64,000 nucleotides of DNA from the NCBI GenBank assembly GCA_014359765.1, contig JACIYT010000002.1:1-64000 (forward strand), in the 5' to 3' direction. Positions 18,588 to 27,376 of this stretch are shown here, piece after piece. Position 1 is the stretch's first letter. The number at the start of each line of letters is the position of its first letter. Source of the DNA: Roseovarius sp. Lineage in GTDB: Bacteria > Pseudomonadota > Alphaproteobacteria > Rhodobacterales > Rhodobacteraceae. Below the pieces are notes generated by a model. That model searched no databases. It was not told the origin of the DNA and was given only the letters and a program-made list of their open reading frames with translations. Position numbers and translations under genes: made by a program.

Positions 18588-19358
18588 TCACTTGTCCTCC
18601 ACCCTTTGTTCGGGCACCAGAACGAGCGGGAGCGAGGGCAGCGACACGTTGCGCGCATGGCGCGCGGCGGTGGCGAGGTCGCCACGCAAGGGGCCCTTGT
18701 CACCATCGCGCATCAGCCCGCCAGTGTCGCCCTCGGCGCGGGACGCGGCGAGCGCCGCGCGCATCTGCGCGATGGTGTTGCGTTGCCCGCCGGGTCCGGG
18801 AGTGGCCATCCGGGGATCGGCCTTGTCGCGGATCCGTTCCGGATCGTGCCCGGGATCGCCCTGCAACGGCATCCCGGCGGATCCTGTGTGCAGCGGGGCA
18901 TCCGCGGCGGGACGCGCGGCGCGTTCGGCATCGATCAGGGCCAGTTCGCGTTGCAGATCGGCCTCCTGCCCGGGGCTGAGCGGCGTATCGTCCGCAGCGA
19001 CGGAAGGGCGCGGGGGAAGGGCGCCGGCCGCATCCGAAAGGCCCGCGGCGCGCGCGGCCTCGAATGTCGCGCGCCTGATCTTCAGCACGCGCGCGGCGGG
19101 TGCGCCCGCCACCCGGAGCACGATCCGGCCCTCATGCGCCTGCGCCTCGATCCGGCACCCGAGCACGCGCCCGGCGATGCCCGCGATCGTCGCGAGATCG
19201 GGGGGGGGCGCATCGGCGCCACCATGTCGGGGATCGGCGGCGCGTTCGCGCAGGTGATCGGCAATCGCGCGCATCGCTTCGAAGGGCTCGTCTATCCCCG
19301 CCAGCGTGCAGGAAATCCCGCCATGCGAAAATGTCAGGATCGTTTCGTCATCCGTCAT
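18588..19358 (-). CDS. Conserved protein of unknown function (Rhodobacteraceae family often labelled CheA-like)
   Basis: 256 residues. ATG at 19358 has AAGGAGG seven bases before it; the longer track ORF runs over the thiN promoter and is not credible. The N-terminal ~90 residues (ILTFSHGGISCTLAGIDEPF, AMRAIADHLRERAADPRHGG, LATIAGIAG) are the conserved block of a family I associate with Rhodobacteraceae. The rest is Ala/Pro/Arg-rich and probably disordered, with short hydrophobic stretches near the end. No kinase, HPt or response-regulator features are visible, so a chemotaxis label would be unsupported. Related proteins are, from memory, usually longer. Confidence 0.7.
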   Translation of the reverse strand: MTDDETILTFSHGGISCTLAGIDEPFEAMRAIADHLRERAADPRHGGADAPPPDLATIAGIAGRVLGCRIEAQAHEGRIVLRVAGAPAARVLKIRRATFEAARAAGLSDAAGALPPRPSVAADDTPLSPGQEADLQRELALIDAERAARPAADAPLHTGSAGMPLQGDPGHDPERIRDKADPRMATPGPGGQRNTIAQMRAALAASRAEGDTGGLMRDGDKGPLRGDLATAARHARNVSLPSLPLVLVPEQRVEDK

Positions 19359-19506
19359 CGCGATCCTCCTTCCGGCGCGCCCGCGAGGGCGATGCCGGCC
19401 TTGTCTGGCCTGTCCAAGCTTGCCTTCTCCCCTGACCTTTACAATATCGCGTCTTGATCGGAATGTGGCATCGCAACAATTAAGAAAATGCCAACGGCGC
19501 AAGATC

Positions 19507-20181
19507 ATGATCCTTCGTGAAAACCGGCCCGTCCTTCTCATCGGCGCGGGCGACGTTGCGCCGGCGCGCCTCGGCGCCGCGCTGCGCCTTGCGCCGCGGG
19601 TGGTCGCGGCCGATGGCGGGGCCGATGCCGCGCTGGCGGCAGGGCTCATGCCGCGCGCGGTGATCGGCGATTTCGACAGCATCAGCGCCGCGGCGCGCAC
19701 CCGCCTTCCCGAAGAGATCCTGCACGCCATCGACGACCAGGAGACGACCGATTTCGAGAAATGCCTCGCGCGGGTCAGCGCCCCGCTGCTGATCGGTCTG
19801 GGATTCATCGGCGACCGGCTCGATCACCAGATGGCCGCCTGCACCGCGCTGGTGCGCCACGCCGCGCGGCGCTGTGTCCTGCTGGGCGCCGAGGATCTGA
19901 TGTTCCTCTGCCCGCCGGTGCTCTCGCTGCCGCTTGGCGCGGGGTGTCGCGTGTCGCTCTTTCCGATGGGGACGGTGGAGGGGGAATCAGAGGGGCTGCG
20001 CTGGCCGATCGGCGGGCTGCGCCTGGCGCCCGACGGGCGGATCGCGACCTCGAACCGCGCCGAGGGGCCGGTGCGGATCGAGGTGAACGCGCCGAAGCTG
20101 CTGGTGATCCTGCCTGCGGCGGTGCTCGATCTGGTGGTGCCGGCGCTGCTTGGGGCGCCGGCCGCATGGGGAGAGGCATGA
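19507..20181 (+). CDS. thiN: Thiamine pyrophosphokinase
   Basis: 224-residue cytoplasmic enzyme that converts thiamine plus ATP to thiamine pyrophosphate. Family motifs: VVAADGGADAAL (about 35-46), VIGDFDSI (about 56-63), DQETTDFEKCL (about 78-88) and GFIGDRLDHQMA (about 99-110). ATG at 19507 starts MILRENRPVLLIG; the earlier frame lies over the divergent intergenic region. It overlaps the next gene (a membrane transporter) by ATGA. Confidence 0.9.
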   Translation: MILRENRPVLLIGAGDVAPARLGAALRLAPRVVAADGGADAALAAGLMPRAVIGDFDSISAAARTRLPEEILHAIDDQETTDFEKCLARVSAPLLIGLGFIGDRLDHQMAACTALVRHAARRCVLLGAEDLMFLCPPVLSLPLGAGCRVSLFPMGTVEGESEGLRWPIGGLRLAPDGRIATSNRAEGPVRIEVNAPKLLVILPAAVLDLVVPALLGAPAAWGEA

Positions 20182-21812
20182 GCCCCGCCGCGCGCATCGG
20201 GGAATGGCTCGATGCCGTCGTGTTCGATCTCGGGCGGCAGATGCGCTGGACCTTCCTGCCGCCGCTCATGGTCTATTTCGCCGCCGGCTTCTCGGGGCTG
20301 ACGATGATCGTGGGCACGTTCTTCGTGAAGGAATATCTCGACCTTTCCGCCGCTTTCCTCGCCGGGCTCGCCTTCTGGGCGGGGCTGCCCTGGGCGCTCA
20401 AGATGCCGCTGGGGCATCTGGTCGATATCATGTGGCGGTGGAAATGGCTGCTGGTCTATCTTGGCGCGGGGCTGATCGCGGGGTCGGTTTTCATCATGTA
20501 TCTGCTGCTGACGCAGACCGACATGATGACCGCGATCATGCCGATGCATGCGTGGTATGTGACCTCCTACCTGCTCGCGCCCTCGGGGCTGGTGATCCAG
20601 GACGCGGTGGCCGATGCGATGTCGGTGGAGGCGGTGCCGCGCGTGGACGAGCAGGGCCGCGAGATCGACGCCGAGACGTCGCGCGCGCTGCATACCACGA
20701 TGCAGACGCTGGGGCGCTTTGCGCTCATCAGCGGCACGGTGGCGGTGGCGGTGCTCAATATCAGGATGTTTGCCGGGATCGAGGCGCTCGATGCGGGGGC
20801 CAAGCGCGCGGTCTATGCCGATATCTACCTCGCGGCGCTGGCGATTCCTCTGGTTTCGGTGTCGGGTGTGATCCTGGCGGGGGTGCAGAAATGGCGCGCG
20901 CGCCGGGGGCTTCTGGGGCGCGGGCTGACCGAGGCCGAGGCCGACGCGCTCTTTGAGCGTGCGGACGAGGAGACCAGGCCGAACCCGTGGTATTTCATCG
21001 GCGGGGCGGGGTTTGTCGCGCTGTCGCTCACCATCGGGCTGAGCGACCTGGCGATGGGGCAGGAGATCGTCTTTGTGGGGTCGCTGGCGATCGTGCTCCT
21101 GCTCATGCGCCAGCTGATCGCGGTGCTGCCCGTGGCGCAGGCGCGCACCCTGATCGGCACCGCGGTCCTCGTCTTCATCTTTCGTGCCGTGCCGCGGGTG
21201 GGCGATGGCTATACCTGGTTTTCCATCGACGTGCTGGGGTTTGACCAGCAGTTTCTCTCGGTGCTGTCGCTCATTGCCTCGCTGCTGACGCTCGCGGGGA
21301 TGGTGATCCTGCGCCCGCTGATCGCCAGCCGGACGATGGTCAACATCATCGTGATCCTCTCGGTCGCGGGGGGGGTGCTGTCGCTGCCCAATATCGGGCT
21401 CTACTACGGGATCCACAACGTGACCGCGCCGCTCACCGGGGGCGTGGTCGATGCGCGGTTCATCGCGATCATGGATACCGCGCTCGAATCGCCCCTGGGC
21501 CAGATCGCCATGATCCCGATGCTGGCCTGGATCGCGCGCAACGCGCCGCCCGATCTCAAGGCCACGTTCTTTGCCGTGATGGCGTCGTTTACCAATCTCG
21601 CGCTCTCGGCCTCGTCGCTCCTGACCAGGTATCTCAACCAGATCTTCGTCGTCACCCGCGAGGTGCGCGACCCGGCCAGCGGCGCGGTTCTCATCCCCGC
21701 CGATTACAGCCAGCTTGGCCTGCTGATCCTGATCGCGAGCGGGCTGGGCGTGGCGCTGCCGCTGCTGGCGGCGGTTCTGGTGCAGCGCAGCCGTTTCCGG
21801 AGCGTGGACTGA
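20178..21812 (+). CDS. Folate/biopterin transporter-like (BT1/MFS) membrane protein
   Basis: 544 residues with about 12 membrane segments. The N-terminus (LPPLMVYFAAGFSGLTM, FFVKEYLDLSAAFLAG, LPWALKMPLGHLVDI) matches the layout of the folate-biopterin transporter family, in which a short helix pair precedes a PW.K P.G..SD-like loop. ATG at 20178 overlaps the thiN stop, giving strong translational coupling. A role in uptake of thiamine, its phosphates or precursors is an inference from this coupling. A general MFS transporter is the alternative. Confidence 0.65.
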   Translation: MSPAARIGEWLDAVVFDLGRQMRWTFLPPLMVYFAAGFSGLTMIVGTFFVKEYLDLSAAFLAGLAFWAGLPWALKMPLGHLVDIMWRWKWLLVYLGAGLIAGSVFIMYLLLTQTDMMTAIMPMHAWYVTSYLLAPSGLVIQDAVADAMSVEAVPRVDEQGREIDAETSRALHTTMQTLGRFALISGTVAVAVLNIRMFAGIEALDAGAKRAVYADIYLAALAIPLVSVSGVILAGVQKWRARRGLLGRGLTEAEADALFERADEETRPNPWYFIGGAGFVALSLTIGLSDLAMGQEIVFVGSLAIVLLLMRQLIAVLPVAQARTLIGTAVLVFIFRAVPRVGDGYTWFSIDVLGFDQQFLSVLSLIASLLTLAGMVILRPLIASRTMVNIIVILSVAGGVLSLPNIGLYYGIHNVTAPLTGGVVDARFIAIMDTALESPLGQIAMIPMLAWIARNAPPDLKATFFAVMASFTNLALSASSLLTRYLNQIFVVTREVRDPASGAVLIPADYSQLGLLILIASGLGVALPLLAAVLVQRSRFRSVD

Positions 21813-21824
21813 GCAGGCGCGCGC

Positions 21825-22898
21825 TCAGCGCGACAGCCCGCCATGCAGCGTCGGCACGTCGAGCGCGGCAAATCCGTAATGGCGCAGCCAGCGCAGGTCC
21901 GAATCGAAGAAGGCCCGCAGGTCGGGGATGCCGTATTTCAGCATGGCGATGCGGTCGATTCCCATGCCGAAGGCAAAGCCCTGCCATTCCTCCGGGTCGA
22001 TCCCGCCCGCGCGCAGCACATGCGGATGCACCATGCCGGAGCCGAGGATCTCCAGCCAGTCGTCGCCCTCGCCCACCTTGAGCGTGCCGCCCTCCCAGCT
22101 ACAGCGGATATCGACCTCGGCCGAGGGCTCGGTGAAGGGGAAATGCGAGGCGCGAAAGCGCAGATCGACATGATCCACCTCGAAAAAGGCCTTCACGAAT
22201 TCCTCCAACACCCATTTCAGGTTGGCCATGGAGATGTCGCGATCGACGGCCAATCCCTCGACCTGGTGGAACATCGGCGTGTGGGTCTGGTCGTAATCGG
22301 CGCGATAGACGCGCCCCGGCGCGATGACCCGGATCGGCGCACCCTGTGCCTGCATGGCGCGGATCTGCACCGGGCTGGTATGGGTGCGCAGCACATGGGG
22401 CGGGCGGTCGTCGCCTGCCGCGCGATGGATGTAGAACGTATCCATCTCGGCGCGGGCGGGATGGTGGCCGGGGATGTTGAGCGCGTCGAAATTATACCAG
22501 TCGCTCTCGATCTGCGGGCCCTCTGCCACCGCGAATCCCATATCGGCGAAAATCGCCGTGACCTCCTCGGTCACCTGGCTGACGGGGTGGATGCTGCCCT
22601 GCCTGCGCGGGCGCGCGGGCAGCGTCACGTCGAGCCATTCACCGCGCAGCCGCTCATCCAGCGCGGCATCGGCGAGCGCTGCCTTGCGCGCGGCGAGCGC
22701 CGAGGTGATCTCGTCGCGGAGGGCGTTGAGACGGGGGCCGGCCTCGCGCCGTTCCTCGGCGCTCATTCGGCCGAGTTCGCGCAGGGCGAGGCTGATCTCG
22801 CCCTTCTTGCCGAGGGCCCGCACGCGCAAGCCCTCGAGCGCGGCCTCGTCGGTCGCCTCGGCAATCGCCTTGAGATAGGTCTCGCGCAGATCGCTCAT
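21825..22898 (-). CDS. pheS: Phenylalanyl-tRNA synthetase alpha subunit
   Basis: 357-residue catalytic subunit of the alpha2-beta2 PheRS. An N-terminal coiled coil (about 1-90) is followed by class II motifs: [19 protein letters not shown], motif 2 around [13 protein letters not shown] and [20 protein letters not shown], and motif 3 [18 protein letters not shown]. The beta subunit gene pheT is not next to it: downstream lies a convergent transporter, and no pheT appears anywhere in the window. Confidence 0.97.
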   Translation of the reverse strand: MSDLRETYLKAIAEATDEAALEGLRVRALGKKGEISLALRELGRMSAEERREAGPRLNALRDEITSALAARKAALADAALDERLRGEWLDVTLPARPRRQGSIHPVSQVTEEVTAIFADMGFAVAEGPQIESDWYNFDALNIPGHHPARAEMDTFYIHRAAGDDRPPHVLRTHTSPVQIRAMQAQGAPIRVIAPGRVYRADYDQTHTPMFHQVEGLAVDRDISMANLKWVLEEFVKAFFEVDHVDLRFRASHFPFTEPSAEVDIRCSWEGGTLKVGEGDDWLEILGSGMVHPHVLRAGGIDPEEWQGFAFGMGIDRIAMLKYGIPDLRAFFDSDLRWLRHYGFAALDVPTLHGGLSR

Positions 22899-23014
22899 CG
22901 CTCTTCCCCCGCTACTGTCAGGCGCGGGTTAGCGCGCACCGGCGCGGGGTGCAAGCGCACTCGGCGCGGAGGCGTGATTCAGCCCGAATGAACCGGCGCC
23001 ATGCTTGATCCGGA

Positions 23015-23698
23015 TCAGGAGGCGCGCGCGGCGCGGATCTGGTCCCAGGCGCGGTTGATGTCCTTGAGCCGCTTTTCGGCGAGGCGCACCGCCTCTTCGG
23101 GGACGCCGCGCGCCTGCATCCGGTCGGGGTGACAGTCGCGCACCATCTGCCGCCAGACGGCGCGGATCTCGTCAAGCGGCATCTCCGCCGTCACCCCCAG
23201 CACCGACCAGGGATCGGGCGCGGCATCGGGGACAAAGCGCGCGCGCAGGGCGCGGAATTGCGCCTCGGACAGGCCGAAGATCGTGGCCACCCGTTCGAGA
23301 AAGGCGTCCTCGGCGGAGTGATAGACCCCGTCGGCCATGGCGATGTGAAACAGCCCCTCCATCAGATCGCGGAGCGTCTCGGGCGCGGCCTCGAACATGC
23401 GCGCGATGCGCCCGGCATAGTCCTCGAACCCTGCCACGTCCTGCCTCGCGAGGTTGAAGACGCGGGCGGCATTGGCCTCTTCCCCCGGCGGAATGTTGAA
23501 CACCTCGCGGAAGGCCGTCACCTCGTCGCGCGTCACGAGGCCGTCGGCCTTGGCCATCTTGGCCGAGAGCGCGATCACCGCGATGGTAAAGGCGATGCTG
23601 CGCTCGGGCGGGCTTCGGAGGCGGTCGAAGACGGCGGCGAGGCTCTCGCCCGTGGCGAGCGCCTGAAGCGCCTCGATGATGCGGGTCCAGATCGACAT
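23015..23698 (-). CDS. TerB-J domain protein (DjlA-like, soluble)
   Basis: 227 residues. A TerB-like helical domain (about 30-145; ALSAKMAKADGLVTRDEV and ...LFHIAMADGVYHSAEDAFL) is followed by a C-terminal J domain (about 160-227) with DCHPDRMQ. This is the DjlA arrangement, but no N-terminal membrane helix like that of E. coli DjlA is apparent, so it is probably a cytosolic DnaK co-chaperone. It lies upstream of pheS on the same strand with 116 bases between. Confidence 0.85.
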   Translation of the reverse strand: MSIWTRIIEALQALATGESLAAVFDRLRSPPERSIAFTIAVIALSAKMAKADGLVTRDEVTAFREVFNIPPGEEANAARVFNLARQDVAGFEDYAGRIARMFEAAPETLRDLMEGLFHIAMADGVYHSAEDAFLERVATIFGLSEAQFRALRARFVPDAAPDPWSVLGVTAEMPLDEIRAVWRQMVRDCHPDRMQARGVPEEAVRLAEKRLKDINRAWDQIRAARAS

Positions 23699-23743
23699 GC
23701 GCGGGACCCTATCGCGGAACGCCGGGGCTGTCAGCGCAAACCG

Positions 23744-24223
23744 TCACAGGATCTTCTGCACGAGCACAAGATCGAGCCATTGCCCGAATTTCCGCCCGAC
23801 CTGTGGCAGGTGTCCCACACGGGCGAAACCGAGAGCCTCGTGAAAGGCGATGGCGCCGGGATTCGCGCCGCTCACGCCACCGATGAGGGCGTGGATGTCC
23901 GCGTCGCGCGCCACCGTCTCGAGCCGGGACATGAGCGCGCGGCCCGTCCCCTGCCCGCGCGCGGCGGCGGCGAGGATGATGGTGTGCTCGGCGCTATGGG
24001 CATAGCCCGGCCCGCCGCGAAACGGCCCGCAGGTGGCCAGGCCCAGCAGCACGCCCGCGCGTTCGGCCACCAGAAAGGCCGGGCCGCGCGCGGCGATATC
24101 GGCGGCGAGGCTTCGGGGCGTCTTCTCGACGGTGGTGAAGGTCACCGTGGTGTCGCGGATGATCGGATTCCAGATGGCGAGGATCGCGGGGATATCCTCG
24201 GGGGTCGCGGGGCGGATGATCAT
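23744..24223 (-). CDS. GNAT N-acetyltransferase (phosphinothricin acetyltransferase-like)
   Basis: 159 residues. It begins MIIRPATPEDIPAILAIWN; the acetyl-CoA motif is ARGQGTGRALMSRL (about 92-105), followed by ANPGAIAFHEALGFARVGHL. The pattern fits the PAT/MddA group that acetylates L-phosphinothricin, methionine sulfoximine or related amino acids. The start overlaps the end of the VOC gene by 4 bases. The substrate is unknown. Confidence 0.82.
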   Translation of the reverse strand: MIIRPATPEDIPAILAIWNPIIRDTTVTFTTVEKTPRSLAADIAARGPAFLVAERAGVLLGLATCGPFRGGPGYAHSAEHTIILAAAARGQGTGRALMSRLETVARDADIHALIGGVSGANPGAIAFHEALGFARVGHLPQVGRKFGQWLDLVLVQKIL

Positions 24224-24825
24224 TCGAGCACGCGCGCCCCATGGGGGGTGCTGAATTCGGCCCTGAGCGCGGGCGCGCCCGGCTCGAAGGCGACGCGCGG
24301 ATCGGCGAGATCCGCGAGGCCCGCGCGCAGCGCCCCCGCCTCGGGATGGGAGATGATGAGCCGGGTGAGACGCGCGCCGCTATTTGCCAGCCGCTGCACC
24401 GGGTGGGCCGTGCCCTGCCATTCGATCAGCGCCGGAAAGCGGTTGTCGAAGGGCAGCACGCCGCTTTTCGGCACGGCCATGCGCCAGCGCAGATCGCCGC
24501 GCGCCAGATCGCACGGCGCGCCCGCCTGCGGGTGACGGGCGAGCGCCGCGTCGAGATCGGCCACCCGGCAGATCCAGGTGCGCAGATGCGCCGGGCCGTC
24601 GAGCCGGTCGAGATCGAACCAGCGGGGGTGCTCGGGCGCGGGCGCGGCGGGGTCGATGGCGATCGCCTCGAGATAGAGCCCGTCGGCAAGCCCCAGAAGC
24701 CGGTTATGCGTGCCAAAGCGCGCGTGCGCGCCGCCCGGTTGCAGCGGCAGGCCGAGCGCCGCCTCCAGATGCGCCGCAGCCTCGTCGAGGGTGCGGCCCG
24801 CGACCGCGAGATGATCGAGTTGCAT
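24220..24825 (-). CDS. VOC-superfamily (glyoxalase-like) protein
   Basis: About 201 residues beginning MQLDHLAVAGRTLDEAAAHL, a glyoxalase-like (Glyoxalase_3 type) beta-alpha-beta module with LDHLAV as the first metal-ligand strand and a second half around VPKSGVLPFDN...IEWQG. ATG at 24825 with GGAGGGAG upstream is preferred over the track start at 24864. It is probably an uncharacterised metal-dependent lyase, isomerase or dioxygenase-fold protein. It sits between suhB and the GNAT gene on one strand, likely one operon. Confidence 0.75.
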   Translation of the reverse strand: MQLDHLAVAGRTLDEAAAHLEAALGLPLQPGGAHARFGTHNRLLGLADGLYLEAIAIDPAAPAPEHPRWFDLDRLDGPAHLRTWICRVADLDAALARHPQAGAPCDLARGDLRWRMAVPKSGVLPFDNRFPALIEWQGTAHPVQRLANSGARLTRLIISHPEAGALRAGLADLADPRVAFEPGAPALRAEFSTPHGARVLE

Positions 24826-24879
24826 GGGCGCGCTCCCTCCTGTTGGCGAGGGGATGTCTGCCATGGGGGGCGCGCGCTG

Positions 24880-25674
24880 TCACGCCTCGTTGCGGATCAC
24901 GCGGGCGAACTTGTCGAACATGGCCTCGTTGGCGGCGATCACCTCGCCGTCGCCGAGGATGTCGCCATCCTTGCGCAGGGGCTCCACGAGGCCGCCCGCC
25001 TCGCGCACGATGAGGATGCCCGCGGCCAGATCCCAGGCGTTGAGCCGCCGCTCCCAGAAGCCGTCATAGCGCCCGGCGGCGACATAGGCCAGATCGAGCG
25101 CGGCAGACCCCCAGCGGCGCACCCCGGCGCAGGCGGGCAGGAGGCGCGCGAGATCCTGCAAGGTCTCGGGCAGGTCGGCGCGCCCGCCAAAGGGCAGGCC
25201 GGTGGCAAAGATCGCCTCGATCATCCGGTTGCGCGCCGAGACGCGCAGCCGCCTGTCGTTCATCCAGGCGCCGGCACCCTTCTCGGCAAAGAAGGTCTCG
25301 TCCCTGACGGGATCGTGGATCACGCCGGCCACCACCTCGCCCTTGTGCTCGAGTGCGACGGAGACCGCCCAGTGCGGCAGCCCGTGGAGGAAATTCGTGG
25401 TGCCGTCCAGCGGATCGACGATCCAGCGCCGGGTGGGATCGGTGCCCGGCTCCTCGCCGCCCTCCTCGGCGGCCCAGCCGTAATTGGGGCGCGCGCCCGT
25501 CAGTTCGGCCTTGAGGGCCTTTTCGGCGGCGATGTCGGCGCGGCTCACGAAATCGCCCGCGCCCTTCATCGAGACCTGAAGGTTCTCGACCTCGCCGAAA
25601 TCCTTGAGCAGCAGGCGCCCGGCCTTGCGCGCGGCCTTGAGCATGACGTTGAGATTGGCGCTGCCTTGCATCAC
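24880..25674 (-). CDS. suhB: Inositol monophosphatase family protein (SuhB-like)
   Basis: 264 residues. Metal and phosphate motifs: WAAEEGGEEPG (about 67-77), IVDPLDGTTNFLHGLP (about 84-99) and NAWDLAAGILIVREAGG (about 213-229). The family hydrolyses inositol-1-phosphate or related sugar phosphates, and SuhB also joins antitermination complexes in E. coli. Full length; the first gene of a probable operon with VOC and GNAT genes. Confidence 0.88.
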   Translation of the reverse strand: MMQGSANLNVMLKAARKAGRLLLKDFGEVENLQVSMKGAGDFVSRADIAAEKALKAELTGARPNYGWAAEEGGEEPGTDPTRRWIVDPLDGTTNFLHGLPHWAVSVALEHKGEVVAGVIHDPVRDETFFAEKGAGAWMNDRRLRVSARNRMIEAIFATGLPFGGRADLPETLQDLARLLPACAGVRRWGSAALDLAYVAAGRYDGFWERRLNAWDLAAGILIVREAGGLVEPLRKDGDILGDGEVIAANEAMFDKFARVIRNEA

Positions 25675-25762
25675 GGGGCTCCTTTGCGGTCAGGGCGGGG
25701 CTATACGCCGGGGGCCGCGCGCGGACAAGGGGCCAATGGCCCCGGCGCGGCGCGGCGCGGCA

Positions 25763-27328
25763 TCAGCCGCGCGGCGCGGGACGCGCGACAGAGGGCCGGA
25801 TCTCGGCCTGCGCCCGGAGCGCCGCGCAGAGCGCGGCAAAGCGCGCGCGCGCCACCTCGCCGAATAGTGGCGTCGCCTCGGGCGAGAGGCGCAGCTCGAG
25901 CACCTTGCGCTTGGGAAACCAGCGCATCTCGCCCAGATGTGCATCCTCCTTGAGCCAGAGCATCGCGGCAAAGCGCATCGCCCGGCCGAGAACCTCGGCC
26001 TCGTGGCGCTCGCGTTCGGTGATCAGCCCGGCGAGGCTCTCGAAGCGGGTGCCGTCGCGTTTGCTCGAATAGCGGTAGAGCAGCGCGAGACCGAGCGCCA
26101 CGCGCTCGGAATGCTTCAGCCCGCCGAGATTGGCGCGGGTGGCGTTGTCGAAACAGTCCTCGGCGCGGTAATCAGGATGCGCGCGCCAGCTCACGTCATG
26201 GAGCAGGCAGGCGGCCTTGACGATGCGCAGCCGTTCGGGACCCGCCGATTTGAAGAGCGGCAGGATGAAATCATAGAGCACCCGGCCGAAACCCGGCAGG
26301 CGCGCATCCTTGGCCTCGGCAAAGCGGCAGGCCTCGATCAGCGGATCGCGGTCGCGCAGCATCTGCGGCATCTGCTCGTAGAGCAGGCCCTCGCGAATGC
26401 CGTAGCTCGATATCGCAATGTCATGCGGGTGAAAGATGCGCACCACCTCGCGCAGCACCTCCGCCGCATAGGGCACCAGCGCGATGCGCGCCGACGAGGC
26501 GCCCGATTGTGCGCGCAGGCCCTCGGGGGCGGTCTTCTCGATATGCTTGATGGTGGCGCGCACATCTGCGGCACTCATGCGGTATTCGTGCAGCACATGC
26601 AGCGGATAGCTGCGCCGTGCCATGTCGATCCGGGCAAAGGCCCGCCACGAGCCGCCAACGAGGAACAGCCGGTTCTTCTGCTCGCCCAGTTCCGCGCGCA
26701 GCCCCTCGAGCGTGGCCCGGATATGCGCGCGGCGCGCCTTCTTGCCGCCCTTGATGTCGCGCAGCTTGAGCGGGCCGAGCGGGGAGGTGACGCAGCGCCC
26801 GACGCGCCCGCCGTCGATCTCGGCCAGTTCCATCGACGCGCCGCCCATGTCGCAGACAAGGCCATAAGCCCCCGGCCAGCCCAGCAGCACCCCCTGCGCC
26901 GAGAGGCGCGCCTCCTCCGGCCCGTCGATGACAAAGAGGCGGATGCCGGTCTCGCGCAGGACCTCGGCGCGGAATTCCTCGCCATCGGCGGCCTCGCGCA
27001 CCGCCGCCGTGGCCACGGCATTGAGCGGGCCGGTGCCCATCCCCTCGGCCAGCAGCGCGAAGCGCTTGAGCGCGTCGAGCGCGCGCGCGCGCCCCTCGGG
27101 GTTGAGCCGGCCGGTCACCGAGAGGCCCGCCCCCAGCCCGCACATGATCTTTTCGTTGTAGAAATAGGCCGGGCTGCGCGCCGCGCCGTCGAACACCACC
27201 ATCCGCACCGAGTTCGAGCCGACATCGACCACCCCGACACGGGAGAGCGCGCGCGCCTCGGGGCTGTCGAAGAGCGGACGACCGAACGGGCCGTCGGGCT
27301 GCTCTGCGGGGGTGTCCACGCCGTCCAT
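25763..27328 (-). CDS. ppx: Exopolyphosphatase / Ppx-GppA phosphatase
   Basis: 521 residues. The ASKHA phosphate motifs are VVDVGSNSVRMVVFDG (about 32-47) and CDMGGASMELAEIDGG (about 157-172); a C-terminal HD-like helical part follows (LLHDVSWRAHPDY). It degrades polyphosphate or converts pppGpp to ppGpp. It is the last gene of perM-hdaA-ppk-ppx, 48 bases after ppk, so synthesis and breakdown of polyphosphate are encoded together. Confidence 0.92.
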   Translation of the reverse strand: MDGVDTPAEQPDGPFGRPLFDSPEARALSRVGVVDVGSNSVRMVVFDGAARSPAYFYNEKIMCGLGAGLSVTGRLNPEGRARALDALKRFALLAEGMGTGPLNAVATAAVREAADGEEFRAEVLRETGIRLFVIDGPEEARLSAQGVLLGWPGAYGLVCDMGGASMELAEIDGGRVGRCVTSPLGPLKLRDIKGGKKARRAHIRATLEGLRAELGEQKNRLFLVGGSWRAFARIDMARRSYPLHVLHEYRMSAADVRATIKHIEKTAPEGLRAQSGASSARIALVPYAAEVLREVVRIFHPHDIAISSYGIREGLLYEQMPQMLRDRDPLIEACRFAEAKDARLPGFGRVLYDFILPLFKSAGPERLRIVKAACLLHDVSWRAHPDYRAEDCFDNATRANLGGLKHSERVALGLALLYRYSSKRDGTRFESLAGLITERERHEAEVLGRAMRFAAMLWLKEDAHLGEMRWFPKRKVLELRLSPEATPLFGEVARARFAALCAALRAQAEIRPSVARPAPRG

Positions 27329-27376
27329 CGCCTGCCTTGCCGGTTTGCCCCCGTCTATGCGCCCGGCGCGCGCGCG

